In this document: piece by piece, positions 36,912 to 46,061 of the stretch
How the letters are laid out: each line of letters starts with the position of its first letter
Position numbering within the stretch: position 1 is the stretch's first letter
DNA from: JADCRZ01 sp037718865
GTDB lineage: Bacteria > Bacteroidota > Bacteroidia > Chitinophagales > Chitinophagaceae
DNA: 64,000 bases
NCBI GenBank assembly: GCA_037718865.1
Contig: JBBJMP010000015.1
Location: forward strand, 62,001 to 126,000
Reading direction: 5' to 3'
Program-made: the position numbers and the translations under genes
The notes under the pieces: generated by a model
The model's database searches: none
Seen by the model: only the letters and a program-made list of their open reading frames with translations
What the model was told of the DNA's origin: nothing

Positions 36912-37307
36912 ATGAACTCTTCAAACAATTATCTTACCGACTATGATGCAATCATCAAAACAATGCAATACTACATTGAAGGTTCAAGAACCGGAAAAAG
37001 TGAATTTATGCGTCCCGGTTTCCATGCTGATGCCATATTTGTTGCCTATGCAGGTGACAAGCTCCTGTTTGGACCCGCTCAAATATTGTATGACTGGATT
37101 GATAGTAACGGCCCCGCACCCGATATTAAACCTAATTTTGCCAGCGTTGAAATCCTTGAAACTATTGCGGTTGTTCGTCTTGAAGTTTATGGCTGGTCGG
37201 GCAAACTCGCTGGCTCCGGCGTTCACATGTCCGATCTTTTTAGTTTGATTAAAACAGGGGAAGGATGGAAGATTTCGCAGAAGATGGCTCATTGGCATTT
37301 GCAGTGA
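36912..37307 (+). CDS. NTF2-fold protein (lumazine-binding/DUF4440-type)
   Basis: This 131-residue cytosolic protein shows the NTF2-like pattern YDAIIKTMQYYIEGSRTG, FHADAIFVAYAGDKLLFGPA and VVRLEVYGWSG, ending FSLIKTGEGWKISQKMAHWH. It resembles the putative lumazine-binding group common in Bacteroidota. It follows the two-component pair and has a candidate operator upstream, so it may be a target of that system. It has no signal peptide. The ligand is unknown. Confidence 0.8.
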   Translation: MNSSNNYLTDYDAIIKTMQYYIEGSRTGKSEFMRPGFHADAIFVAYAGDKLLFGPAQILYDWIDSNGPAPDIKPNFASVEILETIAVVRLEVYGWSGKLAGSGVHMSDLFSLIKTGEGWKISQKMAHWHLQ

Positions 37308-37326
37308 TGTAAGATCCAAAATAAAA

Positions 37327-37350
37327 GGTGAGTTGCGGCTCACCATTTTT
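37327..37350 (+). terminator. Rho-independent terminator after the NTF2-fold gene
   Basis: GGTGAG (37327-37332) and CTCACC (37339-37344) form a 6-bp GC-rich stem with a TTGCGG loop, followed by ATTTTT. It begins 20 bp after the gene's stop. Confidence 0.8.
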
Positions 37351-37626
37351 ATCAATTTCCCGAGGGAAGGTCAGTAAAGAATGATGTCATTGCAAAAAAA
37401 TTTACCATAGCCAGGGTAAATGGATGTTTGAGGCAATCTTCTGCAAAAAATGGGTTGTCCTTTTGCAAAGATTGTTTCAGCATTGCCAGAACCGGGAGCC
37501 TTTTCAGTCCTTCACATTGCCTGTTTTCTGGTGAAATGACCATCACCATTGACGTATTTGTAAACCCGGGAAAAGTATTGGCAGATAGTGGGCCAATAAT
37601 ATCTTTTACAGCATGCTGTCACTACT

Positions 37627-37926
37627 TCAAATGCAATATTCATCAATGCAGCAAGAGGAGGTATAAACAACGGGCAAGACCTGTTGAATGCACGGAATGC
37701 AGGCAGCATCTGGGGTGCGGGACTTGACGAAACCAACCCGGAACCCATGAGTGCCGACAGCCTATTATCGATGCCAAATGTCGCCGTATTACCTCATATC
37801 GGTTCATCTACTGTGGAAGCAGGAAATGAAATGTCGAGGTTGGCGGCGGTTAATATTATTGAGTTTTATAAGCATGGCAACATACCGAATATTGTGAATC
37901 CGGAAGCAATGAGGAATAGACGCTGA
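37627..37926 (+). pseudogene. D-isomer 2-hydroxyacid dehydrogenase C-terminal relic (first)
   Basis: The frame reads SNAIFINAARGGINNGQDLL, then IWGAGLDETNPEPMSADSLL and NVAVLPHIGSSTVEAGNEMS, ending at 37926. It has the catalytic Glu (NPEP) and His (PHIGS) region of glyoxylate/hydroxypyruvate reductase-type enzymes. The first two thirds are missing. The 300 bp before it (37350-37626) hold no recognised gene. An IS inserted 15 bp after its stop. Confidence 0.8.
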
Positions 37927-37940
37927 GTTTTAAGTTATGT

Positions 37941-39579
37941 AGGGTCTCCCTGAAAAGCTGGAATACTTATCCACAAAGGGTTCCAGGATGTGTATAGCTG
38001 TAAAAAAGCCCCACAATGGCATAAAAGATGCGCAAAGTGAGGCAGGAAAAAACATACAGCAAATGTACCGCAATCTTTTATTTGAACTTTCGCCTTCCTT
38101 GCTTGATCAAAGATTTTTACTAACAGATTTTGGGAAGTTATATCAGTCAATACCTTTTGCGGAGTTATCCAAACTTGTACCTGCTCCTGCGGGCCAGTTA
38201 AGTGGCAAAGGTTGCAAGAGTTGGCTTAGTGTAGAAGGAGGGATTGCTCTGCTGATAGCCAAACACTATCTTCAGGTCAGTGATGCGATGTTAATAGAAC
38301 GGCTTAACACGGACTGGTCGCTTCAATTATTTTGTGGTATCCGTCTGGTTGCAGATGAAAAAATCAAGGATGATGACTTGGCCGGGCGTTGGAGAAGTTA
38401 CCTGGGAAAGCATTTGAATATTGATAAATGGCAGGTTCACTTGGCATCGGCATGGAAAGTGAATATGGAACAAACCCATGTTGGGTTGACAGATGCTACG
38501 TGTTATGAGAGTTACATCACTTATCCTACGGATTCCAAGCTGATATGGAAGTGTTGTAATGAAGTCTTTACATTAGCAGGTCAACTTCGCAAAAAGTTAA
38601 AGCTACGCCGTAGCCGAAGCAACCATGATAAATTCAAGAGCATGTATTTGTCCTATGCTAAGCTTAAAAAGAAAAGCAAACGCAAAAACAAAAAGTTGTG
38701 CAGGAGTATGCTTAAATACCTGGACCGGTTGCTCAAGAGCACCACAAATTTGTTATCAAAACCATCGGTGCGCCGCAAGGTGCATCGTCTCTCTACGATA
38801 GAGAAGATCAAGCAACAGCAATGGAGTCTTTACTTTGGCAAGGAAAGCAAAATACCAGACCGCATCGTATCGGTGCATAAGCCCTATATACGCCCTATCG
38901 TCCGGGGTAAGGAAACCAAACCGGTAGAATTTGGAGCCAAGGTGAACAAAGTTCAGATCGACGGGATCAACTTCATAGAACACATAAGCTTTGATGCTTT
39001 TAATGAGGGCATCCGCCTACGGCAGGCCACCGAACTTCAAAAAAGATATTTTGGCAAATGCTCCCAGATAGGTGCTGATGCCATTTATGCCACTAATGCC
39101 AACAGAAAATACTGCACCGAAAATAACATAGCCACCAGTTTTGTAGCCAAAGGCAAACAGGGAAAAGACCAGGAACAGAAATCCCTGATGCGCTCTATAT
39201 TAGGAAAAATTCGCAGTACCTGGTTGGAGGGAAGTTTTGGTAATGAAAAGAATCATTACTTGCTGGGTAAAATAAAAGCCAGAACGCAACCTACAGAAGT
39301 TGCATGGATCTTCTTTGGCATTCTCACCAGCAATGCAGTGACAATTACCAAGCGACGAACGAAAGCATCATCGGGTAAAAAAGCTGCCTAAATGAATCAA
39401 ACCAGTATGACGACAGTTAAGACAAGTAACTGAAAGGGGAAGTTACGCCAATGAGTAATCGAAACGAAGCCAAATTACCAAAAAACATCACTTCAACAAT
39501 AAAACGTCAAAAAAAGTGAATAATGAATATTATTTTTATATAATATGTATTGGTATTTTGACATTTTCAGGGAGACCCT
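37941..39579 (+). mobile_element. Intact 1639-bp DDE insertion sequence (IS1182/IS5-like)
   Basis: The ends are 16-bp perfect inverted repeats, AGGGTCTCCCTGAAAA at 37941-37956 and its complement at 39564-39579. A 4-bp target duplication, ATGT, flanks both sides (37937-37940 and 39580-39583). The size, the 4-bp duplication and a single 467-codon gene fit the IS1182 group or a relative in IS5. I cannot decide the family without a search. Confidence 0.9.
37988..39391 (+). CDS. DDE transposase (DDE_Tnp_1, IS1182/IS5-like)
   Basis: This 467-residue transposase starts at 37988, or possibly ATG 38063 (MYRNLLFELSPSLLDQRF). The N-terminal DUF772-like region reads SWLSVEGGIALLIAKHYLQV. The catalytic segments are THVGLTDATCYESYITYP (first Asp), CSQIGADAIYATNANRKYCT (second Asp) and the late LEGSFGNEKNHYLLGKIKAR (Glu). 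A lysine-rich middle (KLKKKSKRKNKKL) is present. It looks intact, with undamaged inverted repeats around it, so it may be active. Confidence 0.93.
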   Translation: MCIAVKKPHNGIKDAQSEAGKNIQQMYRNLLFELSPSLLDQRFLLTDFGKLYQSIPFAELSKLVPAPAGQLSGKGCKSWLSVEGGIALLIAKHYLQVSDAMLIERLNTDWSLQLFCGIRLVADEKIKDDDLAGRWRSYLGKHLNIDKWQVHLASAWKVNMEQTHVGLTDATCYESYITYPTDSKLIWKCCNEVFTLAGQLRKKLKLRRSRSNHDKFKSMYLSYAKLKKKSKRKNKKLCRSMLKYLDRLLKSTTNLLSKPSVRRKVHRLSTIEKIKQQQWSLYFGKESKIPDRIVSVHKPYIRPIVRGKETKPVEFGAKVNKVQIDGINFIEHISFDAFNEGIRLRQATELQKRYFGKCSQIGADAIYATNANRKYCTENNIATSFVAKGKQGKDQEQKSLMRSILGKIRSTWLEGSFGNEKNHYLLGKIKARTQPTEVAWIFFGILTSNAVTITKRRTKASSGKKAA

Positions 39580-39624
39580 ATGTAGTCGTCAAATCGATAA
39601 ATCGTTTGATAATTTCGTTATCAA

Positions 39625-40788
39625 TTACTTGTCGTCTTCTTTTGTAAGTTCGTTTTCAAGGTCACAGATATCAGGTAATGATGATTTAAGCTCTTCTGGA
39701 ATGGCTTTACTTATCTGATAGTCTGAAACCCCTATAGGCTGATTATACCCCTTAAGAGCGTATTCAGCCAGCACTTCATTTTTCCCTTTGCAGAGCAACA
39801 ACCCAATGGTATCTCCTTCCTGTGGCCCTCGCAGTTTATCATTTACTATATTCACGTAGAAGTTTAATTGGCCTGCATCACCCGGTTCAAATGGTCTTGC
39901 TTTTAGTTCTACTACAACGTAAGCATGCAAGCGGGTATGATAAAATAATAAGTCTACGTAAAAGTCAGAATTGCCGATTTCAAAATGCACCTGTCGTCCT
40001 AAAAATGCAAAGCCTTGGCCCAGTTCAAGCAGGAATTTTGTAATATGACTGGCTAGCTGCTCTTCGATGTTCCGTTCGTCTGCTATTTCCTTTGCTTGTA
40101 CAAAATCAAAAATATAGGGATCTTTTAAAAGATAATTTGCAAAGTCGGTTTGTGGTTGGGGCAGCGTTCGGTCAAAATTGTTTATTTTTTTTGTTTTTAC
40201 CTGCCTGTCAAATAATCCGGTTTCTATTTGCATAGCCAGCACATTACGACTGATGCCATGTTGCAAGGTGTAAAGCATGTACCAAAAACGCTGACCCGGA
40301 TTTTGTATTTTATCTTTCAAAACAATATGGTGAGACCAAGTTATCCTAGCTACAATTGATTGCAAAAAATATTCTTCTGGTGATTGTGCAACAACCTGTT
40401 GCGTAATTCCATTTTGCTCATTTTCTATAGTTAGCAATTTCGCAACAGCCTGTTGCGAAATTGATTTCATGCCTTTTAACTCCCTTTCTATATTAATAAA
40501 ATGTTGTAATATCGATACAGGGTAAGCTTCTGCAAATTGTTTCATATACAAAAGGTTTCTGGGAGAAAAACCCTTTAATTCCGGAAATTCTTTCTTTAAA
40601 TCAATAGATAATTTTTCGATAATTTTAGCACCCCAACCTTCTGCCTGCTGGTTTTGAAGAATATAATGCCCCATTTGCCAATAAAGTAAAAGCATTTGTG
40701 CATTAGCAGCTATAATAGTTTTGAGCTGCGCCTTGCGAACCCTACTTTTAATTTCAGTCAATAATTCTTTATAATTATTATATGCCAT
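39625..40788 (-). CDS. PDDEXK nuclease domain protein (DUF1016, YhcG family)
   Basis: This 387-residue protein has the DUF1016 N-terminal domain (about residues 10-170, with LLLYWQMGHYILQNQQAEGW and WSHHIVLKDKI) and a C-terminal PDDEXK nuclease domain (VDLLFYHTRLHAYVVVELKA, with Asp and ExK catalytic residues). The family is often near restriction-modification or mobile DNA and is thought to act in DNA processing or defence. No restriction system is visible here. A related motif pair (QQAVAKL, QQVVAQS) is repeated within the linker. Confidence 0.9.
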   Translation of the reverse strand: MAYNNYKELLTEIKSRVRKAQLKTIIAANAQMLLLYWQMGHYILQNQQAEGWGAKIIEKLSIDLKKEFPELKGFSPRNLLYMKQFAEAYPVSILQHFINIERELKGMKSISQQAVAKLLTIENEQNGITQQVVAQSPEEYFLQSIVARITWSHHIVLKDKIQNPGQRFWYMLYTLQHGISRNVLAMQIETGLFDRQVKTKKINNFDRTLPQPQTDFANYLLKDPYIFDFVQAKEIADERNIEEQLASHITKFLLELGQGFAFLGRQVHFEIGNSDFYVDLLFYHTRLHAYVVVELKARPFEPGDAGQLNFYVNIVNDKLRGPQEGDTIGLLLCKGKNEVLAEYALKGYNQPIGVSDYQISKAIPEELKSSLPDICDLENELTKEDDK

Positions 40789-40861
40789 CTTAATTGGTTT
40801 AATGTTCGATCACATACTAACGGAAACAAGTGGCACTTGCCCGTTTAGATCTACATTTAAG

Positions 40862-41145
40862 TTATGTTTTGGAGGCAGGAATATCCTGCAAGTACACCTC
40901 GCCATCTGCAGTGCAACCGTTCCCTCCGTGAACTGATAAACTCTGCACTACCAATTGCCAATCGTTGCCGGAAATAAGCAGGACGCTCAAAAAAGCGTTT
41001 TTTTAGTCTCCTTTTGTTACCGCCTTCGGCCAATCTTTCCAGAGCCAGCGTATAACCTGCGGAAAAATGGCTGTACCGAGGGTGCCACTATGACCGCCGG
41101 TGTCCCATGCGTGATTCACTTCATAACCGGCAAAATGAAACACGG
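40862..41145 (-). pseudogene. Relic of an esterase fused to an SMP-30/gluconolactonase domain
   Basis: The minus-strand frame reads FAGYEVNHAWDTGGHSGTLG, then FPQVIRWLWKDWPKAVTKGD and a TAA. After the stop it continues as NDWQLVVQSLSVHGGNGCTA and DGEVYLQDIPASKT. The first part is the C-terminal end of an enterochelin-esterase-like hydrolase with its His loop. The second is the entry of an SMP-30 beta-propeller (TEGPxxxxxGEVxxxDIP). Both ends are cut and a nonsense codon separates the parts. Confidence 0.6.
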
Positions 41146-41345
41146 GAGATCTTCAATAAAGATTTATTTACAAAAATGAAGTCAAATGCAATATACATCA
41201 ATGCGGCGGGAGGTGGGATACATAACGAGCAGAACCTGATTGATGCGCTGAATGCAGGCAGCATCCGGGTGCATGACTTGACGTAACCAACCCCGAACCC
41301 ACAGGATCGGATGAAGAACGCCAACGGGTGAATACTAATTAAAAT
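41134..41345 (+). pseudogene. D-isomer 2-hydroxyacid dehydrogenase relic (second)
   Basis: The frame reads NETREIFNKDLFTKMKSNAI, then YINAAGGGIHNEQNLIDALN, and stops after SIRVHDLT. One frame over, remnants of the NPEP region remain. It overlaps in homology with the relic at 37627 but is a different sequence, so at least two such genes decayed here. It abuts the esterase relic on the other strand. Confidence 0.7.
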
Positions 41346-41901
41346 TACCTTCCAATGCCGGCGCCATGCAGCCATTCATAATTACTGGACAACTTAATCA
41401 CTTTTACATTGGTATGTCTCCTTGTTAATGTATTATTCTCATCTGATTCAGTAACCATAAAGAAAACACATTGATGTATGTGTTTCACACTTCCTTAGAC
41501 TTTAGTAACTTCATTGCAGGGTAGGTTTCAATTCAATAAAGGGCATCTCTAAGAACCCTGATTTACAAAAAATAATTTTCCTTGCGTAAAAATAATTTTT
41601 TCATTTTCTAACTTTTATCTGAGGTTATGATCTAATTATGGGTCCAGGATTATATTTCATCTTTTTCTGCCTCTTTTCTCTAATAGGCACCGTATCCCTT
41701 GTTATTTATTTAAAGCTACTTTAGGTAAACCAACCGAAATAAATTATATGTAAGGTTCATTAATGCAATTGCTGCTGCCATTCTTTTCAAACTTCGATAG
41801 TGCATATAAATGATTTGTATACAATTGTGCATCTTCTGGCAGCTCTGTATGATGTTCTATAGGCAAGGCGCAGGCTATCGCATGAGCAGGCGGCGGACCT
41901 G
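41346..41901. other. Gene-free stretch in a decayed region
   Basis: I see no gene, RNA or clear repeat in this 550-bp interval. It lies between two gene relics. Confidence 0.4.
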
Positions 41902-42119
41902 TTAATACGTCAGGTTATAGTGTTGAACAAGTTTTTTCAGCACCCTTGCCCGGGAAGCATGAATTTCTTCGGATATTTTTTCCAATTCTGCGGAGCAGGT
42001 TGATAGTAACATAGCCACCAGCGGATCAAACTATTTTCCGCTTCCGTTTCCGGATAGCCCCAGGCCCTGGCCGCATTCTTCAGCATTCTCGTTTTAATAT
42101 GGTGCCTGAAGTCCCGCAT
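41902..42119 (-). pseudogene. Relic resembling the N-terminus of a type VI secretion baseplate protein (TssF-like)
   Basis: The minus-strand frame reads MRDFRHHIKTRMLKNAARAW and GYPETEAENS. One frame over it continues FDPLVAMLLSTCSAELEKIS and EEIHASRARVLKKLVQ, then stops. The composite resembles the N-terminal helix region of the TssF-like baseplate subunit of the Bacteroidota type VI system. This is from memory of the family. There is one frameshift, and everything downstream is missing. Confidence 0.45.
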
Positions 42120-42698
42120 CGTTTAAATAAATTTATTAGTATGATAAGGGACCAACAAAAAAGCTGTCTTTATAAAGTAAAGGGTTCAGTTGTCGAATTG
42201 AGTACCGCGGTTGTTGCATCCGAACCTAATTAATTTAAATAGCATTGACAAACTGCATTCAATTGAAATTGTGTATTTTTACTCTGTATTGCAGTTCATT
42301 AAACTGGTGAGTAATTCGGTGAGTCATAAAATACATCACTTTCAAACTACTGATAATGAAGAGTCCAGAGAAAGGTTACAATTCCCTCACTCTCCGCTAA
42401 GTATAACACATTTATGTTCAATTGTTTATAATGATTTTCTATAAAAGTGCCCGGAACTAAGAGTACGCTCAAATTCATCTTTGTATCTATCAAACATTCA
42501 ACGACTTGTTAGATTTCGGAACCACTGGTTTGGAATTGGATAATATATGCATCCCTATCATGTGTTCATAGTCGGGTCGTTAGCTGTTTGCGTAGTTACT
42601 TAATCATTAGTTTGATGAATGCGGAAAAGCCTCTTACGGTCTACAAATCCTCTATCCATAAATGTAAAAAACTATTGGCTTCAAGGGCTATTATATCA
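42120..42698. other. Gene-poor stretch
   Basis: No gene is recognised. The interval holds copy B of the dispersed repeat (42285-42326). Confidence 0.4.
42285..42326 (+). repeat. Dispersed 42-bp repeat, copy B
   Basis: This is nearly identical to 32403-32445. It contains the same GGTGAGT-AATTC-GGTGAGT direct repeat and GCAGTTCATTAAA segment. The upstream 30 bp are also loosely similar between copies. Confidence 0.6.
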
Positions 42699-42880
42699 TT
42701 ATATCAATATGTTTTCATCAGGTGAACATGCATTGAAAAGAATCAACTCGGGAATGAATGTTTTTAAATCTATTTGTGTATGCAATTTAATTCCACCCTT
42801 TGTGCTACGAAATGTTGCCAATAAAAGTAAGTTTGCTATTGACCATTGAAGGTTATTACAAATGGTACAACCAAAAAAGA
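42699..42880 (-). pseudogene. IS4-family transposase internal relic
   Basis: The minus-strand frame contains FRSTKGGIKLHTQIDLKTFI and PELILFNACSPDEN. This is the internal segment around the first catalytic region of IS4 transposases (TKGGIKLHTQID ... DVN). The open frame reaches up to 42965 without family resemblance. No inverted repeats or other parts are left. The following 42881-43073 hold no gene. Confidence 0.6.
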
Positions 42881-43073
42881 AAGCACGGTTCTTTGACAGG
42901 TAAAACTCCGGATGCTCCCTGAAACAGCACCTAATCTTACTTGCATTCCCTTTAAAACCCCTCAACTATCTTTTAAAATCCATCCAGTTTGTAAGCAGCC
43001 GATACAGCGGCATTTTCAGCTCACGTTAGCCTCTGCTTGGATGTTTTTGAGCTAAGTTTAAGAACACTTAGGT

Positions 43074-44420
43074 TTAATGATATTTACCTGTAACCAATTC
43101 AATATCTGCTACTTTATCGCCTATTTTCCTGCCAAGTGGCAAACTCATTTCTACAACAATTCTATAGTGTATACCCGCATACACCCGCGAAATAGCGCCC
43201 TCTTCAACCATCTTGGTAAAAGAAGAGTAATTCCTGGGAGCGGAACCATTGAAGGTATACGTGTTGTCGGTTACCGGAATGTTATCACCCAGTTCTCTGG
43301 TCAACACCTGCATAACAGCCCCAACGACATAGGCTAGTGCTGAAGGATATTCCGGGTAGGGAGGAGTCGGTACTAAAGTCTGCCAGGAAGGATCAATAAA
43401 TTTGTTGATATATGTAACCGGACGAAGAATATTATAATGAAATTTCAACTTCCAAGTAGTATTAATAGCATCCCGGTTAGCTATCGCTGTTTTGGCGTAC
43501 AGTTCAGCCGCGCGCCCAAGGTTTAACCCCTTTTTTTCCAGTACCTGCGTTATAATCGAGATATTATGCCCGGGTATCGGATATCCGTTTCCCGGCCCTC
43601 CTACATCAGCCCAGAACCTGGCCATTTCCCTTTGCTCTGGAGTTAATACTTTAGAAATATCATATACCTCTTTTACCATTTTATAAAAGTCAGACGAGGG
43701 GCCTTCAGAATAAGGAAATGGGAAGGGAGGAGCCGTTGCGGTTAGATTTGACTCCAGAAAGGGCCTGGCATCCTTTATGTACGGGCCCACCGCATTTGCG
43801 AAAGCAGGAGGGGTTGGCTCCCAGGCACCCGGAAATACGGGAGGCACGTAGCCGGCATTCGACATGGTGAAGTTGTCAGACTTTGACCAGTCATGAATGG
43901 CAGTGGCAATTGAACGTCCAAAGTCTTGCGAACGGGATAAAACAGCCTCGGATGTGCTTAGGGCAAATCGGGCGTTGTAGGCTCGTTCTAACGAGTCGAT
44001 GCTTGCTTTATTGGCATCGGTCAAGCCGACTAAAAATAAACGGCTCATACTGGCTAAGGCAGCGTTGGCACTGGCTGACCATAAATATGGTCGATTCAAT
44101 ACCGGGACAGGCATCACGGGCATTTGATAAAGCTTAGTGGACAAGCTTATGGAACCTTTAATGCCGGGATGAACAGCTTCGTACAAACCAACCCCAATAT
44201 ATCCGAAGTTGCTGGTATTTAATTGAGCTATTGGTGCCGGAGTCGAGTGCAGCTGAATTCGTATCAGTAGTTTGTACCAGTCATGCACAACATCGGCACT
44301 TTCCTGGGTTGCTTTGGGTGGCCACTGATCTTTTTTTTGACAACTGAACAGTAAACTAAATAGTGAAAGCACCAGCAGGCATATTGCTTTTTGGCTGTTG
44401 CTCTTAAATTGTAATGTCAT
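43074..44420 (-). CDS. Vanadium-dependent haloperoxidase/PAP2-family lipoprotein with altered active site
   Basis: This 448-residue protein has a lipoprotein signal (VLSLFSLLFSCQKKDQ). Its fold family is the vanadium haloperoxidase/PAP2 group, with the vanadate-binding Lys and Arg in LKFHYNILRPVTYI, the Ser loop in PEYPSALAYVVGA and the late AISRVYAGIHYR. The usual PSGH reads PSAL here, so the acid-base His is replaced by Leu. The late Arg-His pair is kept. Halogenating or phosphatase activity is therefore doubtful. It is anchored in the cell envelope. The next gene at 44534 also encodes a lipoprotein and may share an operon. Confidence 0.82.
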   Translation of the reverse strand: MTLQFKSNSQKAICLLVLSLFSLLFSCQKKDQWPPKATQESADVVHDWYKLLIRIQLHSTPAPIAQLNTSNFGYIGVGLYEAVHPGIKGSISLSTKLYQMPVMPVPVLNRPYLWSASANAALASMSRLFLVGLTDANKASIDSLERAYNARFALSTSEAVLSRSQDFGRSIATAIHDWSKSDNFTMSNAGYVPPVFPGAWEPTPPAFANAVGPYIKDARPFLESNLTATAPPFPFPYSEGPSSDFYKMVKEVYDISKVLTPEQREMARFWADVGGPGNGYPIPGHNISIITQVLEKKGLNLGRAAELYAKTAIANRDAINTTWKLKFHYNILRPVTYINKFIDPSWQTLVPTPPYPEYPSALAYVVGAVMQVLTRELGDNIPVTDNTYTFNGSAPRNYSSFTKMVEEGAISRVYAGIHYRIVVEMSLPLGRKIGDKVADIELVTGKYH

Positions 44421-44533
44421 AATACATAAATAATTAGTGAGCGAATAGAGGAATAAAGAAGAGGTTTGAATTTATGGAAAGAGTGGTTAGGGATAAGCCT
44501 CCAGCACACTTTTAAGTAAAACGAATCTGATCC

Positions 44534-45775
44534 TTACCGGTAAACATTAACCTTGTTTGTTCCCGCTGGTTCCGTAGGGAGACTGGGCACAACATTCACT
44601 GATGCGCCCTTACTAACGCCATGCAAATCTATGTTCACCACGTTATTGGTACCCGCTGGATTATTTGATGATGTATATAAAGACCGGGCCCCAAAAGCAT
44701 TTATCTGGTAGGGCCCCAGATTTCCCTCGACCTGACAATCCCATAAGCTTAAATTCAGCACGTTGTTATTTACCGTCCCCGGCAAAGAAGTCGGATTGAC
44801 CTGACCGCCAAAGGCAGCGATTCCGCCCGGCACCGTTTCAACCGGCGCAGGCGTGCCTTGGTTATTGCGGATTATGGCGCCGTGCACCGCAAAGGTGATT
44901 GCATTGTCATTGGCAACGAAGTTGGGGTACTGGTTTAAACCCGCCCATAAGGAAAGGCCCAGTCCGTTTGCTTCAATCCTATCGCTGATAGAGGCAACTT
45001 CTATACGGCATTGATTGCCTACTACATTGTAAGCGGCAATACCGATCATATTTCCGTGAATGTAATTTTTACCGAGCTTGGCCCGGATAGCGGCGCCGTG
45101 AACGTTGCGGCTGTTCTGCATGGCAATGCCGACACCGTTGGGATTGGGAAGTACAAATCCCATGAGTTCGTTATCGGTGATTTCCGCCTCAATGATGCGG
45201 CCGTTGCTTTCTTCATCACGGTTTCGCAAGTCAATCCCAAACCGGCCATCTTTTATAATGCAATGCGCAACCTTTAGATAAGTAGTCGGCGTTCCGTTAA
45301 GGTCGGTATCTATTACAGACAGAGCATTGGCATTTCCTATTAACGTCAGCCATTCAATGGCGTTGGAGCCCCTTCCTGTACGAATGCCCCCTGTCCGAAG
45401 CATACCCGGAAAAGAAGTCAGAGGTAGAAATACTGAACTGGCCGGGAGAGCTGAGGCATCAATAATAACCCGCTCCGGATGCCCGGCTTGACCTTGCAGC
45501 TTCATGTCGTGCTGCAATTCCAAACGTCCTCCGTTCGGCCGGTCAGCGGCTAATGTATAAGTGCCCGGCGCCAGCACGATTTGGCTACCCGCATTCGATG
45601 GATCATTAATGGCGGCGTACAACTCGTTTACAGTGGAAACATGAACTTTTTTTACTTTCGGATCCTTTCCCGGATGTGGTAATGGAAAGTTGAATATTTT
45701 TTCGCAGGAGGGGAGTACAAAAAAAGCGAAAAGTAAGAAGAACATCCTGGCAGTGAAGTTAGGTGTCGATTTCAT
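44534..45775 (-). CDS. Right-handed beta-helix lipoprotein
   Basis: I place the start at ATG 45775 (MKSTPNFTARMFFLLFAFFV), which gives a lipoprotein signal with VLPSCEK. A frame with an earlier ATG at 45814 exists. The mature protein starts a pectate-lyase-like pattern (VNELYAAINDPSNAGSQIVL, APGTYTL) and continues with beta-helix rungs rich in Asn, Gly and Ile (GRIIEAEITDNELMGFVLPN, IRNNQG). It has about 413 residues. No catalytic residues can be named. It lies 113 bp upstream of the haloperoxidase-like gene on the same strand. Confidence 0.75.
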   Translation of the reverse strand: MKSTPNFTARMFFLLFAFFVLPSCEKIFNFPLPHPGKDPKVKKVHVSTVNELYAAINDPSNAGSQIVLAPGTYTLAADRPNGGRLELQHDMKLQGQAGHPERVIIDASALPASSVFLPLTSFPGMLRTGGIRTGRGSNAIEWLTLIGNANALSVIDTDLNGTPTTYLKVAHCIIKDGRFGIDLRNRDEESNGRIIEAEITDNELMGFVLPNPNGVGIAMQNSRNVHGAAIRAKLGKNYIHGNMIGIAAYNVVGNQCRIEVASISDRIEANGLGLSLWAGLNQYPNFVANDNAITFAVHGAIIRNNQGTPAPVETVPGGIAAFGGQVNPTSLPGTVNNNVLNLSLWDCQVEGNLGPYQINAFGARSLYTSSNNPAGTNNVVNIDLHGVSKGASVNVVPSLPTEPAGTNKVNVYR

Positions 45776-46061
45776 AATAATCAGTTTTTGATGAAGGATA
45801 GCGTAAGAAAACATTGTTTACTTTTTCGGTTTATTTACCGGGCACTTTGTATAGCAACCAGGATCCGGATAATTTAAGTACCATTAAGGTATTGCCGCTA
45901 GGATACATAGGGAGGTTCGATTCATCCCATTTCCGGGAATAATTTTTGTACGAATATTATCACCCGGAAGTGATGGCAGGAGGTCAAAAATCGGAAAGTG
46001 ATATCAACAAAACTGAGGTCTTTGTTTACCCGTTCCTCTTAGCCATGAAAATTAAAAGTAA

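Noticed and set aside
42211..42444. Plus-strand 77-codon frame covering the dispersed repeat
   Set aside because: The repeat runs through it out of any coding context, and copy A at 32403 has no matching frame.
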